Made by a program: the position numbers and the translations under genes. DNA of 64,000 nt from Actinopolyspora biskrensis (lineage in GTDB: Bacteria; Actinomycetota; Actinomycetes; Mycobacteriales; Pseudonocardiaceae): positions 1,178,001 to 1,242,000 of the forward strand of contig NZ_JACBYW010000001.1 in the NCBI RefSeq assembly GCF_013408175.1. The letters run 5' to 3'. The notes under the pieces are model-generated. The model worked only from the letters and a program-made list of their open reading frames with translations. It was not told the origin of the DNA and did no database searches. The stretch's first letter is position 1; each line of letters begins with the position of its first letter. Positions 51,730 through 60,912 of the stretch are shown here, in pieces.

Positions 51730-53160
51730 TCATCGGGCGGTGGCCACTTCCTGCGCGCCGGTTTCCGGGGTGGGTTTGATGAGCAGAGCGGCCAGCAGGG
51801 CCAGCACGACGAGTCCCGCCGATGCCCACAGTGCCGTGTGCAGCGCCTCGAATGTCGGAGGCCCGCCCGACGTGATACCGGTGACGACACTGGAGACGAC
51901 GGCGATGCCGAGCGAGGAGCCGATGCCGAAGCAAGCTCCGTTGATCCCGGGCAACGAGCCGGGTTTGTCCGGGGGCGCGGATTCGACCGCTAGCCCGGTC
52001 AGCGCGGTCAGGCTGTAGCCGGTGTAGGTGACGCCCAATATCGCCAGCGCGGCGAACAGGACCCACGGCACCCGGGGCGCCAGCGCGAGCGGAAGGAACG
52101 CGGCGGCCGTACCCAGGAGGCCGATCAGGATCGAGCGTCGCCAGCCGATTCGAGGTGCGAAGTGTCCGGCGATCGGGGCCGCGACGATCCCGAGAGCCGA
52201 GGCCGGGGTCAAAAACAGGAGCGCCGAAAGGGTGGCCGACATCCCGTATCCGCTCTCGGAGCTCTGGGTCAGCAACGGGATGGTGAAGTTGAGCATTCCG
52301 AACACTCCGGCCAGGGTGAACACGGTGGTCAGCAACAGCGGCCACACTCGGCGAGAGGCCAGTGTCGCGGTGTCGATGAGCGCGTCACGGGTCCTGCCTT
52401 CCACCCGGGAGAACAGCACCAGAGCCGAAAGACCGCCGAGCAGCAGCCCAAGCGTTCCGGGAGAACCCCACCCCCAGCTGCTGCCTTCGTTGAGGGCGAG
52501 CAGTACGCCGGTCAGTCCGAGACCGAGCAGGAGAGCGCCTTTCCAGTCCATCTTGCCGGTTGACGGAGCGCTCGTGGACGGAACCCAGATGAACACCGCT
52601 GCGGTGGCCCCGGCGGTGATTAGCAGACTGGCAAGAAAGATGCCGCGGAAACCGACGGTGTCGGCGACCATGCCACCGAGCACCGCGTCGATGCCCGCGA
52701 TGCCGCCGTTGACCGCGGTGACGATTCCGAGAGCACGCCCGAACCTTCGGGGCGGTAGGGACTCGTGCAGGATCAGGTACGCCAGGGAGAAGGTCCCCGA
52801 GGACACCCCTTGCAACATCCGGCCGATGACGAATATCCCGATGTTCGGCGCGAGGGCGCAGACCGCTTCACCGGCGATGAGCGTCCCCAGCGTCGCCAGC
52901 AGCATGCGCTGTCGCCCCACGTGGTCGCTGAGCCGCGCGATCGTGACCTGTCCGATCGCGGCGAACAGGAAGAACAGCGTCTGGGCCAGTCCGGCCGGTC
53001 CGCTGGTGGTGTCCAAACGTTCGATCACGTCCGGTAGCGCCGGGGCGAGCATGGTGGCGTTGATCTGGTATCCGGCCACCGCGAGTACCAACGTGCTCAG
53101 CAACCCGGTATGGCGGGACGGAGACACCGCGCTCGGTGACGGATCTCGGAGCGTCGTCAT
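51730..53160 (-). CDS. MFS transporter, possibly for nucleosides
   Basis: The 476-residue protein has about 14 predicted helices and major-facilitator motifs: DHVGRQRMLL between helices 2 and 3, GRMLQGVSSGTFSLAY, and GFRGIFLASLL. Sequence style is that of the DHA2-like drug/proton antiporters. Context argues for a catabolic role: it is divergent from nucleoside hydrolase and ribokinase genes, and both sides carry the same TGTCTGACA element. The ATG at 53160 has GGAAG 7 bases upstream. Substrate is inferred only from neighbours; export of a toxic compound is the alternative. Confidence 0.85.
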   Translation of the reverse strand: MTTLRDPSPSAVSPSRHTGLLSTLVLAVAGYQINATMLAPALPDVIERLDTTSGPAGLAQTLFFLFAAIGQVTIARLSDHVGRQRMLLATLGTLIAGEAVCALAPNIGIFVIGRMLQGVSSGTFSLAYLILHESLPPRRFGRALGIVTAVNGGIAGIDAVLGGMVADTVGFRGIFLASLLITAGATAAVFIWVPSTSAPSTGKMDWKGALLLGLGLTGVLLALNEGSSWGWGSPGTLGLLLGGLSALVLFSRVEGRTRDALIDTATLASRRVWPLLLTTVFTLAGVFGMLNFTIPLLTQSSESGYGMSATLSALLFLTPASALGIVAAPIAGHFAPRIGWRRSILIGLLGTAAAFLPLALAPRVPWVLFAALAILGVTYTGYSLTALTGLAVESAPPDKPGSLPGINGACFGIGSSLGIAVVSSVVTGITSGGPPTFEALHTALWASAGLVVLALLAALLIKPTPETGAQEVATAR

Positions 53161-53260
53161 AAGAACTTCCACCTCTACCGAGGTTGGGAGCGGGGGGGAG
53201 CCACATGTGGGGGTGCGGGTGGCGTGGACGAGCCCGGTTGGGTGCAACCGAACTCACTCA

Positions 53261-53269
53261 TGTCTGACA
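53261..53269. promoter_or_regulatory. GntR-like operator on the MFS side (TGTCTGACA)
   Basis: This odd palindrome, TGTC-T-GACA, lies 101 bases upstream of the MFS start. The same nine bases recur at 53390-53398. The pattern fits FadR/GntR-type regulators; no such gene is adjacent in this window. Confidence 0.6.
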
Positions 53270-53360
53270 AGTTCTGCTTGTTGACGGAAGGGTTTACCGG
53301 CTCAGTCTCAACGAAGTCAAGCTTTGACTAGTATTTATCTCGATCCGAGGTGACGAAGTG

Positions 53361-53398
53361 TTGACGAAACGAGAGAACTCTTTCTATGTTGTCTGACA
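53361..53398 (+). promoter_or_regulatory. Promoter overlapping a GntR-like operator before the nucleoside hydrolase gene
   Basis: TTGACG (53361-53366), an 18-base spacer and TATGTT (53385-53390) form a good sigma-70-type promoter. The operator TGTCTGACA (53390-53398) overlaps the last base of the -10 element and covers the expected start site, so a bound repressor would block initiation. Confidence 0.65.
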
Positions 53399-53670
53399 TC
53401 AGAAGGTGTTCAGGAAGCGGACCGTGATGGGGTGGTCAACCGCTGCGACGTCCGCCCGTGGATCTCGACGGGCGACACGTCGACTCCCCCCCGCGCTCCG
53501 GAGGAAGCTCTGCCGTAGCGCGCCCACCACCCCGGGCCGAGCGGATCCGCTCGACGAACACGCCCCTGCCTGCCGTCGAACAGCCACTCCGGGCAGCGCG
53601 TCGGACCACCACGTACCAGATCCGTAAAACACCTCGACACCGAGTGACCGAGCAGGAAGGCACCCCACAG

Positions 53671-54654
53671 ATGGCCACGGAGGAACCCCTGATCGTCGAC
53701 TGCGACACCGGCATCGACGACGCGCTGGCGCTGCTGTACCTACTCGGTGACCCCGCCGTCGATCTCCGAGCCGTCACGAGCGTGTTCGGCAACACCGACG
53801 CCGTCACGGCCGCGGACAACACACTGCGCGTGCTCGAACTGGTGGGACGTCAGGACGTTCCCGTGACGATCGGCGCCCGCGTCAACTGGCGGGGAACTTT
53901 CCACCCCGCGCCGTTCGTGCACGGCGAGGACGGCCTGGCCAACGCGGGGTTGCCCGCGCCGGCATCGGCGCCGCGGGAGGAGCCTGCACCGGAAACGATC
54001 GTGCGCCTGGCACGGCAGCACCCCGGCCGGCTGCGGCTGCTCGCGCTCGGTCCCCTGACCAATCTGGCCACAGCGCTGCTGCTCGAACCGAAACTGCCCG
54101 AACTGGTCGAACACGTAACGGTCATGGGCGGAGCGATCCATCATCCGGGCAACGTCACCGCTGCCGCCGAAGCCAACATCCACAACGATCCCGAAGCGGC
54201 CCGGATCGTCCTTCGCGCGGGGTGGGACATCACGCTGGTGCCGCTGGACGTCACCATGACGGAACTCCTCACCGAGGAGCACCACAACCGACTTGAGCGA
54301 ACCGGCCGTGCGGTGCCCTCCTTCGCTGCCTCGATCCTGGGGCACTACCTCGACTTCTACGAGCGGGACGTGTTCGGGGCCCGCAGCGCCGCCTGCCACG
54401 ATCCCCTCGCGGCGGCCGTCGCCGTCGGCGACATCCCCTGTCACCGGGCACCTGGTTTGGCGGTCGATGTGGACACCGGAGACGGCCCGGCCCGCGGCGC
54501 GACCATCGCCGACACCCGCGGGAGCTACAGCGACTTCCCGAACCGGGAAGACACCAGTGCGCGCGTCGTGCTGCGCACCGAACGAAGCTTTCCCCAGCAA
54601 CTGACCGAACGACTGTGCGGCTTTTTCGACGCCGACTCCCACCACGCCGCGTAA
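53671..54654 (+). CDS. Nucleoside hydrolase (inosine-uridine preferring type)
   Basis: The 327-residue protein has the calcium-binding N-terminal motif VDCDTGIDDALAL (about 9-21), TSVFGNTDAVTAADN, the LALGPLTNLATAL segment (about 127-139), VMGGAIHHPGNVTAAAEANIHNDPEAA (about 152-178; Asn and Asp in the active site) and a C-terminal CHDPLAAAVAV Asp/His region. It splits ribonucleosides to base plus ribose. GGAAGG lies 11 bases before the ATG at 53671; a GTG nine codons upstream is possible. The ribokinase gene follows after 30 bases. Confidence 0.92.
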   Translation: MATEEPLIVDCDTGIDDALALLYLLGDPAVDLRAVTSVFGNTDAVTAADNTLRVLELVGRQDVPVTIGARVNWRGTFHPAPFVHGEDGLANAGLPAPASAPREEPAPETIVRLARQHPGRLRLLALGPLTNLATALLLEPKLPELVEHVTVMGGAIHHPGNVTAAAEANIHNDPEAARIVLRAGWDITLVPLDVTMTELLTEEHHNRLERTGRAVPSFAASILGHYLDFYERDVFGARSAACHDPLAAAVAVGDIPCHRAPGLAVDVDTGDGPARGATIADTRGSYSDFPNREDTSARVVLRTERSFPQQLTERLCGFFDADSHHAA

Positions 54655-54684
54655 CGCTCGTGGCCCTGCGAGAAAGGACCTGCG

Positions 54685-55632
54685 ATGTCGCACGCCATCG
54701 ACCTCGTCGTGGTGGGCTCCCTCAACGCCGATCTGACCGCGCGGGTGCAGCGTCATCCGTCGCCGGGCGAAACGCTGCGGGCGACCGAGCTGAACACGAG
54801 CGCGGGTGGCAAGGGATCGAACCAGGCGGTGGCCGCCGCCCGCTTGGGAGCACGCACAGCCATGGTCGGCCGAGTGGGCACCGACGCGCATGCCGATGTA
54901 CTGCTGAACGCTCTGCGCGCGGACGGAGTCGACGTCACACGCACCCTTCGTGACGGTGACGCCCCCACGGGAACAGCACTGATCGCGGTCGCTGAGTCCG
55001 GGGAGAACACCGTCCTCGTCGCAGGCGGCGCCAACGCGCGGCTGTCGGCCGCCGACCTCGATGCCGCGCACTCGGTGCTCGTCGAGGCGTCCGTCGTCTC
55101 GCTCGTTCTCGAGGTTCCGGTCGCCACCGTCGTCGCGGCCGCTCGGGCCGCGCACGAGTCCGCCGCCCGCGTGGTGCTGAACCTGTCTCCGGTCGTTGAG
55201 CTTCCCCCGGACGTGGTGGCACTGGCCGATCCGCTGATCGTCAACGAACACGAGGCCCGCGAGATCCTGCACCGGAACGGAGAACACCCGCCCGGTGCTT
55301 CCGTCACCGACCACGCCGAGGCGCTGTGCCGTCTCGGAGCTCGCTCGGCCGTGGTCACCCTCGGCGCGGCGGGAGCGGTCGTCTCCGAGAACGGCCACAC
55401 CCGACATTTCCCCGGACCGGCGGTGGAGGTGCTCGAAACCACCGGTGCCGGAGATGCCTTCGCCGCGACCGTGGCCTGGCGGCTCAGCCTCGGAGACACA
55501 CTCGCCACCGCGACCCGCTGGGGCGTGCGGGTGGGTGCGTACAGCGTGCGATATCCCGGCACACATCCGTCCTATCCCACGTGCGACGCGCTGTCGGCGG
55601 ACTTTCCCGCGGCCACGTCCGAGGACCCGTAG
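54685..55632 (+). CDS. rbsK: Ribokinase
   Basis: The 315-residue PfkB-family kinase has the ribokinase N-terminus VVGSLNADLTARV, substrate motif SAGGKGSNQAVAAARLG (about 39-55), the NEHEAREIL segment, and the catalytic ETTGAGDAFAA (Asp in GAGD, near 255). It phosphorylates the ribose released by the nucleoside hydrolase to ribose 5-phosphate. AAAGGA precedes the ATG. It is cotranscribed with the hydrolase gene. Confidence 0.92.
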   Translation: MSHAIDLVVVGSLNADLTARVQRHPSPGETLRATELNTSAGGKGSNQAVAAARLGARTAMVGRVGTDAHADVLLNALRADGVDVTRTLRDGDAPTGTALIAVAESGENTVLVAGGANARLSAADLDAAHSVLVEASVVSLVLEVPVATVVAAARAAHESAARVVLNLSPVVELPPDVVALADPLIVNEHEAREILHRNGEHPPGASVTDHAEALCRLGARSAVVTLGAAGAVVSENGHTRHFPGPAVEVLETTGAGDAFAATVAWRLSLGDTLATATRWGVRVGAYSVRYPGTHPSYPTCDALSADFPAATSEDP

Positions 55633-55736
55633 CGGAGTTTCATCCGGGGGCGGCCACCGGCACACGAGTCGGAGCCCTGCTGCTTTGCGGGGCACATCGA
55701 GCAGCGGTTACCCCGTGCTCGGGACTTCGAACGGGT

Positions 55737-56945
55737 TCAACGGCGGCGTCCCTGCCCCGGATACCACCAGTCCGCGGGCGGTTCCGCCCCGGGAGGAGCC
55801 CCCGTCTCTCCCGGGGCGGTCCGGGTGCGCGGTCTCGTCATCCTGTCGGTGACGATCCTGTTGAGCTCCGTGCCGAGAACCATTCCCACGGGACGATCGT
55901 TCTCGAGAACCAGAATCGAAGTGTTACCGGGGGCCCGGAGCCGGGGGAGCACGGTCGTCAGGGCTTCGCCCGCGGTGGCGGACTCGAACGCGGAGACGGG
56001 CCGGGCGATTTGTCGTACCGTTGTGCGCTCCTGATCCGGGACCGGAACCGCGCGTAGCTGTTCGGGGGCGACCACCCCCTCCGTACGTCCGGCCGTGTCC
56101 GTGACGGCGAGGGCGGCGTTTCCGTGCATGCCGGAGACGGTCAGCGCGGTACGCACCGGTGACTCCGCACCGATCGGCGCCAGACCGATACCGATGACGT
56201 CCTCGATCCGGACTCCCGCGAGCGCCGCGCTCACCTGGGCCTGCTGCTTCTCCGCCCCGGCCGCCTGGATGACGAAAAGCCCGATCAGCACCGCCCAGAT
56301 CCCCTCGAAACCGCGGGTCACCAGGTTGTAGAAGCCGTAGGCGATGAGCAGGAAGCCCAACGCCGCCCCGGTGCGCGTGGCCCACACGGCGGCTTTGAAG
56401 CGGTCCCCGGTTCGGGACCAGATCGCGGCGCGCAGGATCCGGCCCCCGTCCAACGGGGCCGCGGGCAGCAGGTTGAACACGGCCACGACCAGGTTCAGCG
56501 CGCTCAGGTACCCTGCGACGGCCACGCTCAGTTGTCCCGCCTGCAACGCGGCCAGCACCCAGGCGAGACCGGCGAAGACCCCGGCGAGCAGGCCGCTGGC
56601 CACCGGTCCGACCACTGCTATGAGCAGGTCGACCCGCGGGTTGGACGCCTCACCGCGCAGCCGGGAGACGCCGCCCAGCAGCCACAGGGTGATCCCGTCC
56701 ACCGGCACACCGCGCCGGACGGCCACGAGCGCGTGAGCCAGTTCGTGCACCAGCACCGAGGTGACCAGCAGCAGAGCGGCTACTCCCCCGGACAGCCAGT
56801 AGAGGAAGGCGGCGTGGCCGGGAAAGGTGCTCGGCAGCCAATAGGAGCCGAGCACGAAAACGATCAGCCCGACGATACCGGCCACGCTCCAGTGCAGTCC
56901 GAGGCGAATCCCCGCTACGCGGCCCAGCGGAATCGTGCCTGTCAT
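55737..56945 (-). CDS. M50 site-2 protease family metalloprotease with CBS domains
   Basis: The 402-residue membrane protein has helices around 20-36, 50-66, 106-130, 145-160 and 185-230. The zinc motif HELAHA (His67, Glu68, His71) and the third ligand in NLLPAAPLDGGR (Asp166) are present. Two CBS-like repeats form the C-terminal part (about 245-375), and a Pro/Gly-rich tail ends the protein. It resembles Rip3-like intramembrane proteases, with CBS domains sensing adenine nucleotides. Such enzymes cleave anti-sigma factors or membrane proteins; the target here is unknown. It is transcribed alone. Confidence 0.88.
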   Translation of the reverse strand: MTGTIPLGRVAGIRLGLHWSVAGIVGLIVFVLGSYWLPSTFPGHAAFLYWLSGGVAALLLVTSVLVHELAHALVAVRRGVPVDGITLWLLGGVSRLRGEASNPRVDLLIAVVGPVASGLLAGVFAGLAWVLAALQAGQLSVAVAGYLSALNLVVAVFNLLPAAPLDGGRILRAAIWSRTGDRFKAAVWATRTGAALGFLLIAYGFYNLVTRGFEGIWAVLIGLFVIQAAGAEKQQAQVSAALAGVRIEDVIGIGLAPIGAESPVRTALTVSGMHGNAALAVTDTAGRTEGVVAPEQLRAVPVPDQERTTVRQIARPVSAFESATAGEALTTVLPRLRAPGNTSILVLENDRPVGMVLGTELNRIVTDRMTRPRTRTAPGETGAPPGAEPPADWWYPGQGRRR

Positions 56946-57111
56946 AACCGATCTGCCAACCCGATCGGAGGTCTCGTGCCGGAAGGCCCGGTCCTGCTCC
57001 GTTCGACCCTTCCACGACCAGCGTCACAGCGTTTCCTCCCACGGGCAAGTATTCCGTTGCGGCGGGTCCGAGGAGGTTCCGAGAGGGCAGAGGCCCGTGA
57101 GGTCGGTGTTT

Positions 57112-57444
57112 TCAACCGGCCAGCACGTAGAGCGCGCCCAGTGCGGCCACCAGGACCGCCAGCAGCGTGATTCCGGCGGGCAGCGTCCCGTCGACCAGCG
57201 GCCGCGGTTCGTGCTCCCGGTTCCCGGAGTGGTGCCGCAGTACGGCCAGGCCGCTGACCACTCCCGCCACCGGCAGCAGCACGCAGGCCGCGCCGACCGC
57301 GAGCCGCGGGCGGGTGTGCGCGACGAGTTTGAGCAGCACCAGAGCGCCCACGAGGAACGTCAGGGCGGTGCGCAGCCAGGCCAGTGTGGTGCGCTCGGTC
57401 TGCAGCCCGGGCGGGGGCTCGGGGGGCTCACCGGGGTGGCCCAT
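57112..57444 (-). CDS. DUF202 family small membrane protein
   Basis: The 110-residue protein has the DUF202 start QTERTTLAWLRTALTFLVGALVLLK and three hydrophobic helices (about 24-44, 48-68, 88-108). It forms a pair with the next DUF202 gene upstream on the same strand (117-base gap). Function of the family is unknown. Confidence 0.8.
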   Translation of the reverse strand: MGHPGEPPEPPPGLQTERTTLAWLRTALTFLVGALVLLKLVAHTRPRLAVGAACVLLPVAGVVSGLAVLRHHSGNREHEPRPLVDGTLPAGITLLAVLVAALGALYVLAG

Positions 57445-57561
57445 CTCGATCAGCTCCGTTCGCTTGGGTCTCCTTGCGGGGCGGAGCGCTCCGCGGGCGG
57501 GGGCTTCTCGGTCGTCGCCGGGCCGTTGAGGCCGGTCCAGCGGTTCCGGTGCGGAACGGGC

Positions 57562-57954
57562 TCAGAAGCCGAGCAGTACCAGCAGCACCGCGACGGCCAC
57601 CCCGACGGCCGCGAGCCCGTAGCCGAGAAAAGCACCCATTCGCGGGGGAGGCAGCGGCCTTCCGGTGCGCAGCGCCTTTTCCGTGGTGGCCCAGCGGGTG
57701 AACGACACCGCGCTGATGAGCACGCCGCCGATCAGCAGCAGCACGGCGAGCGCCGTGACGAGCGGGGCGTGCAACAGGGCCGTGGTGGTGTTCACCGCCT
57801 CGATGCCCACCCCCGCGGCCATCAGCGCCATCGCTGTGCGCAGCCACGCGAGGAAAGTCCGCTCGTTGGCCAGGGAGAAGCGGGGATCCGGGTCGGTGCC
57901 CTCCCGGTAGACCCGGTGCGGCCTGCGGCGGGTTTCGTGGCTCGGCGCGGACAT
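57562..57954 (-). CDS. YidH/DUF202 family small membrane protein
   Basis: The 130-residue protein has the characteristic RFSLANERTFLAWLRTAMALMAAGVGIE motif (about 25-52) and three membrane helices. YidH-type and shorter DUF202 genes are often adjacent, as here (57112-57444). The ATG at 57954 lies close to a divergent DUF4383 gene. Function is unknown. Confidence 0.85.
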   Translation of the reverse strand: MSAPSHETRRRPHRVYREGTDPDPRFSLANERTFLAWLRTAMALMAAGVGIEAVNTTTALLHAPLVTALAVLLLIGGVLISAVSFTRWATTEKALRTGRPLPPPRMGAFLGYGLAAVGVAVAVLLVLLGF

Positions 57955-58078
57955 GGCGCCATCCTAACGGGGGCGCGGGAGCGGTTGATCGCGTGGAACT
58001 CGCCGGGGAGTGTTTCGGATCTCGCGGCAGTGGGCAGTCCGTTGTCGAACGAACTCTCGGGTTCTCGGAGGTCCGACC

Positions 58079-58735
58079 ATGGCGCTGGGTCCTCGCATGG
58101 TGCACTGGATACACCGCTCGGGCGCGGCCGTTATCGGACTCGCCCTGCTCGTGTTCGCGGTCACGGGGCTGATCCGAGGGCTTTCCTGGTTCAGGACGGA
58201 AGGCCAGTGGGTGTACGGGCTGTCCAGCAACGGTGCGCTGGCCGTCATCTCCGTGGTGGCCGGTGCGCTCCTGGTGGGAGCGGCCCTGTGGGGGCCGAAG
58301 GCCTCCTCCACGACGAGTGTCGTGTTCGCTGCGCTGTTCCTGCTGTCGGGGATCGTGCACCTGGCGATCCTGCACACGTCGTTCAACATCCTGGCGTTCC
58401 GGTTGCCGAACGTGTTCTTCAGCCTGGTCGTCGGTGTCTTCCTGCTCGTGCTCGGTTTCTACGGCAGGGTCTCGGGAGGGCTGCCGCCCGACAACCCCTA
58501 CCGGCGCGCGCATCCGATGCGTTCCCGCCGCCCGGATCCGGAGGAGCAACTGAGCGCGGAGGAGCCGGACGAGCAGGAGCGGCGACTGCTGGAAGCCGAG
58601 GTCGCCATGGGGGAGGGCAAAGCGACCGTCGACCAGGTCCTGTCCGTGCGGCGGGACCACGCGCGCCGGAGGGCTTCGGAGCACGCGAGGGCCCACCGTC
58701 AAGCCGCGCGTCGTGGCTCCTCGGGCAGGTCCTGA
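58079..58735 (+). CDS. DUF4383 family membrane protein
   Basis: The 218-residue protein has four hydrophobic helices (about 12-32, 48-68, 75-95, 105-128). The DUF4383 features HTSFNILAFRLPNVFFSLVVG and NPYRRA are followed by a highly charged Glu/Arg C-terminal tail. GGAGG lies 7 bases before the ATG at 58079. The family is actinobacterial and of unknown function. Confidence 0.8.
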   Translation: MALGPRMVHWIHRSGAAVIGLALLVFAVTGLIRGLSWFRTEGQWVYGLSSNGALAVISVVAGALLVGAALWGPKASSTTSVVFAALFLLSGIVHLAILHTSFNILAFRLPNVFFSLVVGVFLLVLGFYGRVSGGLPPDNPYRRAHPMRSRRPDPEEQLSAEEPDEQERRLLEAEVAMGEGKATVDQVLSVRRDHARRRASEHARAHRQAARRGSSGRS

Positions 58736-58837
58736 GCGGATTTCTCCGGCGGCGCCCGGTCGGGCCCGGTGAGTCCGGCCCGGGCTCCCCCGCGTCGAGA
58801 TCGCCACGGCCACGAGGCGAGACCGCTTCCCGGCCGG

Positions 58838-59410
58838 TCAACGTTGTCTGCCGAATAGCGCGTCCCGCACGCGGTCGACGAGGCCCATCCCCGGATCCAG
58901 GAGCATGTTGGCGGGCGGATGGCTCGGTGCCGCCGGATGCGGCCGTGTCGGGGCGACGGAGCGCACCATCGTGATCTTGCTGCCCAGGGCCAGCAGTTGC
59001 CGGGCGCTGCACGCGGAGTACAGGCGCGGGAGCAGTTCCCGTTCCTCGCCGCGCATGTGCTCCCGGAACCCCCGGAACAGCGCACGGGTGCGCCGGTCGA
59101 ACTCCTCCTGCTCGGAGGTGATGCCCTCCAGGGCTTTCAGCTCCCGCTCGAACCGGGCGTGCTCGGAGAGCTCCCGCTCGGTGGTGGAGCGGAGCTCGTC
59201 CAGCTTCTCCCGTACCGCCGGGTAGAGGTACTCCTCCTCGGCCACCATGTGGCGGATCATTTCGGCGGTGATGTACTCGACCAGATCACGTCGGTTCCGC
59301 GAGTCACCTGACCCGCCCTCGTACTCCTCGAAAGCACGTTCCAGAGTGCGGTGATCGTTGTCCACGATGTCGATCAGATCGCCCTCGTTGGTGACCAGTT
59401 CCCGCGGCAT
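58838..59410 (-). CDS. Hemerythrin-domain protein
   Basis: The 190-residue protein has a hemerythrin HHE domain with likely di-iron ligands His20, His54 and Glu58/59, His84, His118 and Glu122, in the pattern DNDH, RHMVAEEEYLYP, EHARFE and EHMRGEERELLP. The C-terminal 40 residues are Pro-rich and uncharacterised. Hemerythrin-like proteins bind oxygen, nitric oxide or iron. CAGGAGAA lies 6 bases before the ATG. No partner gene is evident. Confidence 0.87.
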   Translation of the reverse strand: MPRELVTNEGDLIDIVDNDHRTLERAFEEYEGGSGDSRNRRDLVEYITAEMIRHMVAEEEYLYPAVREKLDELRSTTERELSEHARFERELKALEGITSEQEEFDRRTRALFRGFREHMRGEERELLPRLYSACSARQLLALGSKITMVRSVAPTRPHPAAPSHPPANMLLDPGMGLVDRVRDALFGRQR

Positions 59411-59655
59411 GGTGTTCTCCTGCGGCGTCGATGCGCACGCGTTCGAGTGTTCGGGCGGGGGTGCCCGGGACTTCGGTGTCCGGCTCGTTCCGGGGACACG
59501 CTTACTCGCGGATATCCCGGATGAGCCGGGGTGAAACCTCCCGCGGCAGCGCGCTCCCGCTCGGGTGGGAGTTTGCCGCCGGGATCACCGTGGAACCTTC
59601 CCGGTGGAACCCGCGCAGGAACACGGGCTCGCGATCCGGGGAGGTGACAGCGCCG

Positions 59656-60810
59656 TTGAACGCGGAGTCGGGGGAGGACAGGACCGCACCGACGGCCACG
59701 GTGGGGCTGCTGTCCGATCCGGGAAGGCCGACCGACATCGCTCAGAAGCTGAGCGCGGAGTTGCCCGGCGTGTTGGCGGACCGGGTGAACAGCGAGGTCG
59801 TCTGGCGGGTGTGCGTTCGTTCCGAACAGGTTCCACTGGACGAGCAGGGCCGTATTCCCCTGGACGAGGCGGCGGAGAAGATGCCCGCCGAGCAGTGGGA
59901 CCTCATGGTCTGCATCACCGAGCTGCCCCGCAGTGACGGGAGCCGTCCCGTGGTGGCCGACGTCGACGTGAAGCGTGGTGTCGGGCTGGCCTCACTGCCC
60001 GCGATCGGCTGGTTGCGCCCCCGCGCCCACGCGCGCAACACCGTGGCGCACGTGGTCGGTGTGCTCAGCAAGGAGAAGCTGGGAGCGAGCGGCAGTCGTG
60101 CGGTCAGCCGCAGTCACCATCACATACGCAGGCGCCCCACCGAGTTCGCGTCTCCGGTGCGTCAGGTTCCCTCCGATCAGGAGAACATCGATCTGCACCT
60201 GGCGCTGACCGGTGCGCGGGGCAGGCTGCGGTTGTTGTTCGGGATGGTGCGGGACAACCGCCCGTGGAGACTGGTGCCCAGCCTGTCCAGGGCGATCGCC
60301 GCTTCGGCCGCCGCGGCCGCGTTCGGGATCTTCTACCCGTCGATCTGGGGTATGGCCGATGCGCTGAGCGTGCAGCGGCTGGTGGCGATCTCCTGCTTCG
60401 CCGTGGTGGTGATGGCCGTCTGGATCACCGTGCACAACAGCCTGTGGGAGCACCCCGCGCGGCACGTGGACGCGAAACGGGCCGCACTGTACAACGCGGC
60501 CACCGTGCTGACCCTGCTGATCGGTGTGCTGTGCATGTACGTGCTGCTGTTCGCCGTGACGCTGCTGGCCGCGGCGGCCGTCATCTCCGCCTCCTACATG
60601 GAGGCCCAGCTCGGGCACTCGGTGGGGTTCTTCGAGTACGTGAAGTTGGTGTGGTTGGCCAGTTCGATGGGCACCATCGCCGGCGCGCTGGGATCCAGTC
60701 TGGAGAGCGAGGCCGCGGTGCGGCGGGCGACTTACAGCAGGCGGGAGCAGGAACGCCGAGCGCGCCGTCGCAGGCGGGAAGGCGTCGGGGAGGAGAAGGG
60801 CACGGACTGA
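59656..60810 (+). CDS. Hypothetical actinobacterial membrane protein
   Basis: Counting from a TTG at 59656 the product is 384 residues. A soluble N-terminal region (about 10-200) includes VGLLSDPGRPTDIAQKLSAELP and LMVCITELPR. About four membrane helices follow (about 222-246, 252-275, 290-320, 332-352), and the tail is Arg-rich. I do not recognise a named family. Start is uncertain: GTG 59644 lies directly on a GGGGAG, and an ATG at 59521 or 59431 would give longer N-termini without conserved look. It is followed after about 100 bases by the DUF2267 gene. Confidence 0.65.
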   Translation: MNAESGEDRTAPTATVGLLSDPGRPTDIAQKLSAELPGVLADRVNSEVVWRVCVRSEQVPLDEQGRIPLDEAAEKMPAEQWDLMVCITELPRSDGSRPVVADVDVKRGVGLASLPAIGWLRPRAHARNTVAHVVGVLSKEKLGASGSRAVSRSHHHIRRRPTEFASPVRQVPSDQENIDLHLALTGARGRLRLLFGMVRDNRPWRLVPSLSRAIAASAAAAAFGIFYPSIWGMADALSVQRLVAISCFAVVVMAVWITVHNSLWEHPARHVDAKRAALYNAATVLTLLIGVLCMYVLLFAVTLLAAAAVISASYMEAQLGHSVGFFEYVKLVWLASSMGTIAGALGSSLESEAAVRRATYSRREQERRARRRRREGVGEEKGTD

Positions 60811-60912
60811 CCGCCGTCGACTCCCGGTGGGAGGTTGCACAGCCGCGCGTTATGGGTAACCCCCTGCTGAAGCACAGCGTCGATCGAAGTACGGCGTCGA
60901 TTGGGGAGGATC

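Larger units (their letters stand above)
53161..53670. promoter_or_regulatory. Divergent control region of the nucleoside locus
   Basis: These 510 bases separate the MFS gene from the nucleoside hydrolase gene. They contain two TGTCTGACA sites, a clear sigma-70-like promoter (53361-53390), an inverted repeat AGTCAA-gct-TTGACT (53315-53329) and an ACAAG/CTTGT dyad (53267-53281). The 270 bases between the promoter and the hydrolase ATG hold no gene with a convincing match, so the leader is long. Confidence 0.6.
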
